From Treponema berlinense (lineage in GTDB: Bacteria > Spirochaetota > Spirochaetia > Treponematales > Treponemataceae), in the NCBI RefSeq assembly GCF_900167025.1, contig NZ_FUXC01000009.1, positions 53,416 to 117,415 of the forward strand: a stretch of DNA of 64,000 nt. The letters run 5' to 3'. The notes under the pieces are model-generated. The model saw only the letters and a program-made list of their open reading frames with translations, did no database searches and was not told the DNA's origin. Both the position numbers and the translations under genes were made by a program. This document shows, in pieces, positions 63,858 to 64,000 of the stretch. The stretch's first letter is position 1; each line of letters begins with the position of its first letter.

Positions 63858-64000
63858 ATCATGGAGAGTTTGATCCTGGCTCAGAATAAACGCTGGCGGC
63901 GTGTCTTAAGCATGCAAGTCGGACGGCAAGCCGCCTTCGGGCGGCCTAGAGTGGCGGACTGGTGAGTAACACGTGGGTGATATACCTTTTGGACGGGGAT
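63858..64000 (+). rRNA. rrs: 16S ribosomal RNA (5' 143 bases, continues past the window)
   Basis: The universal 16S start GAGTTTGATCCTGGCTCAG is at 63866, so the gene begins near 63858. It continues through TCTTAAGCATGCAAGTCGG and GAGTAACACGTGGGTGA. The TCTTAAGCATGCAAGTCG form is typical of Treponema and relatives. Confidence 0.97.

Overview
The window looks like a chromosome segment of a treponeme (Spirochaetota, Treponemataceae). The 16S rRNA gene beginning near the right edge carries the spirochaete-like 5' stretch TCTTAAGCATGCAAGTC. The DNA is AT-rich, several genes start with TTG, lipoboxes are spirochaete-like, and MurA has Asp in place of the catalytic Cys, as known from Borrelia and Treponema. 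The species cannot be named from sequence alone. No phage, IS transposase or CRISPR array was found.

Layout. 1-6.7 kb: a sugar-binding-type sensor (cut by the left edge, minus strand), then a branched-chain amino acid ABC transporter (livJ-livH-livM-livG-livF) ending in a CBS-ACT protein. 7-11 kb: an unrecognised protein, a PtsN-like IIA protein and transketolase. 11-13.3 kb: lgt and a MinD/ParA-like ATPase on the minus strand. 13.4-17.6 kb: a packed operon of a CtpA-type protease, rsmE, a degenerate WecG/TagA-family protein and a sigma-54 activator without a DNA-binding domain. 17.5-20 kb: trmJ, an SDR enzyme and a STAS/zinc-ribbon protein. 19.9-20.5 kb: a non-coding, AT-rich stretch with a helically phased cluster of DnaA boxes. 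20.5-26 kb: two overlapping membrane-protein genes, murA and pepT. 26-30 kb: trpE behind a promoter with twin palindromic operators, then an EAL-CBS-PP2C gene broken by two frameshifts and flanked by ~100 bp direct repeats. 30-45.8 kb: housekeeping genes (groEL, an M15 peptidase, dgt, a MATE pump, tRNA-Thr, a thioredoxin-reductase-like enzyme, exodeoxyribonuclease III, a double cNMP-domain regulator, a PHP phosphoesterase, yifB/comM, tRNA-Leu, recQ, a DUF1015 gene). 45.8-49.8 kb: a variable patch with a truncated toxin-antitoxin pair, a GC-richer gene, a tandem palindromic array and a type II restriction-modification pair. 50-55.9 kb: rpoN, hpf, hprK, ptsH, lexA and holA. 56-61 kb: a lipoprotein/LysM-like pair, a Nudix hydrolase, a cytidylate-kinase-like/BON protein and a CDP-alcohol phosphatidyltransferase. 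61-63.5 kb: a segment between two direct repeats with gene fragments and an esterase, then the rRNA promoter, leader and 16S start.

Themes. (i) About ten genes have a -10 hexamer six or seven bases before ATG and no ribosome-binding site, which predicts leaderless mRNAs. (ii) A dispersed intergenic repeat contains short hairpins whose stems change sequence but keep pairing. (iii) RpoN, HPF, HprK and HPr sit together, and a PtsN-like IIA lies elsewhere in the window. No EI or sugar permease is seen, which suggests a regulatory PTS. (iv) The 45.8-49.8 kb and 61.2-63.5 kb stretches show the clearest signs of DNA gain and loss.
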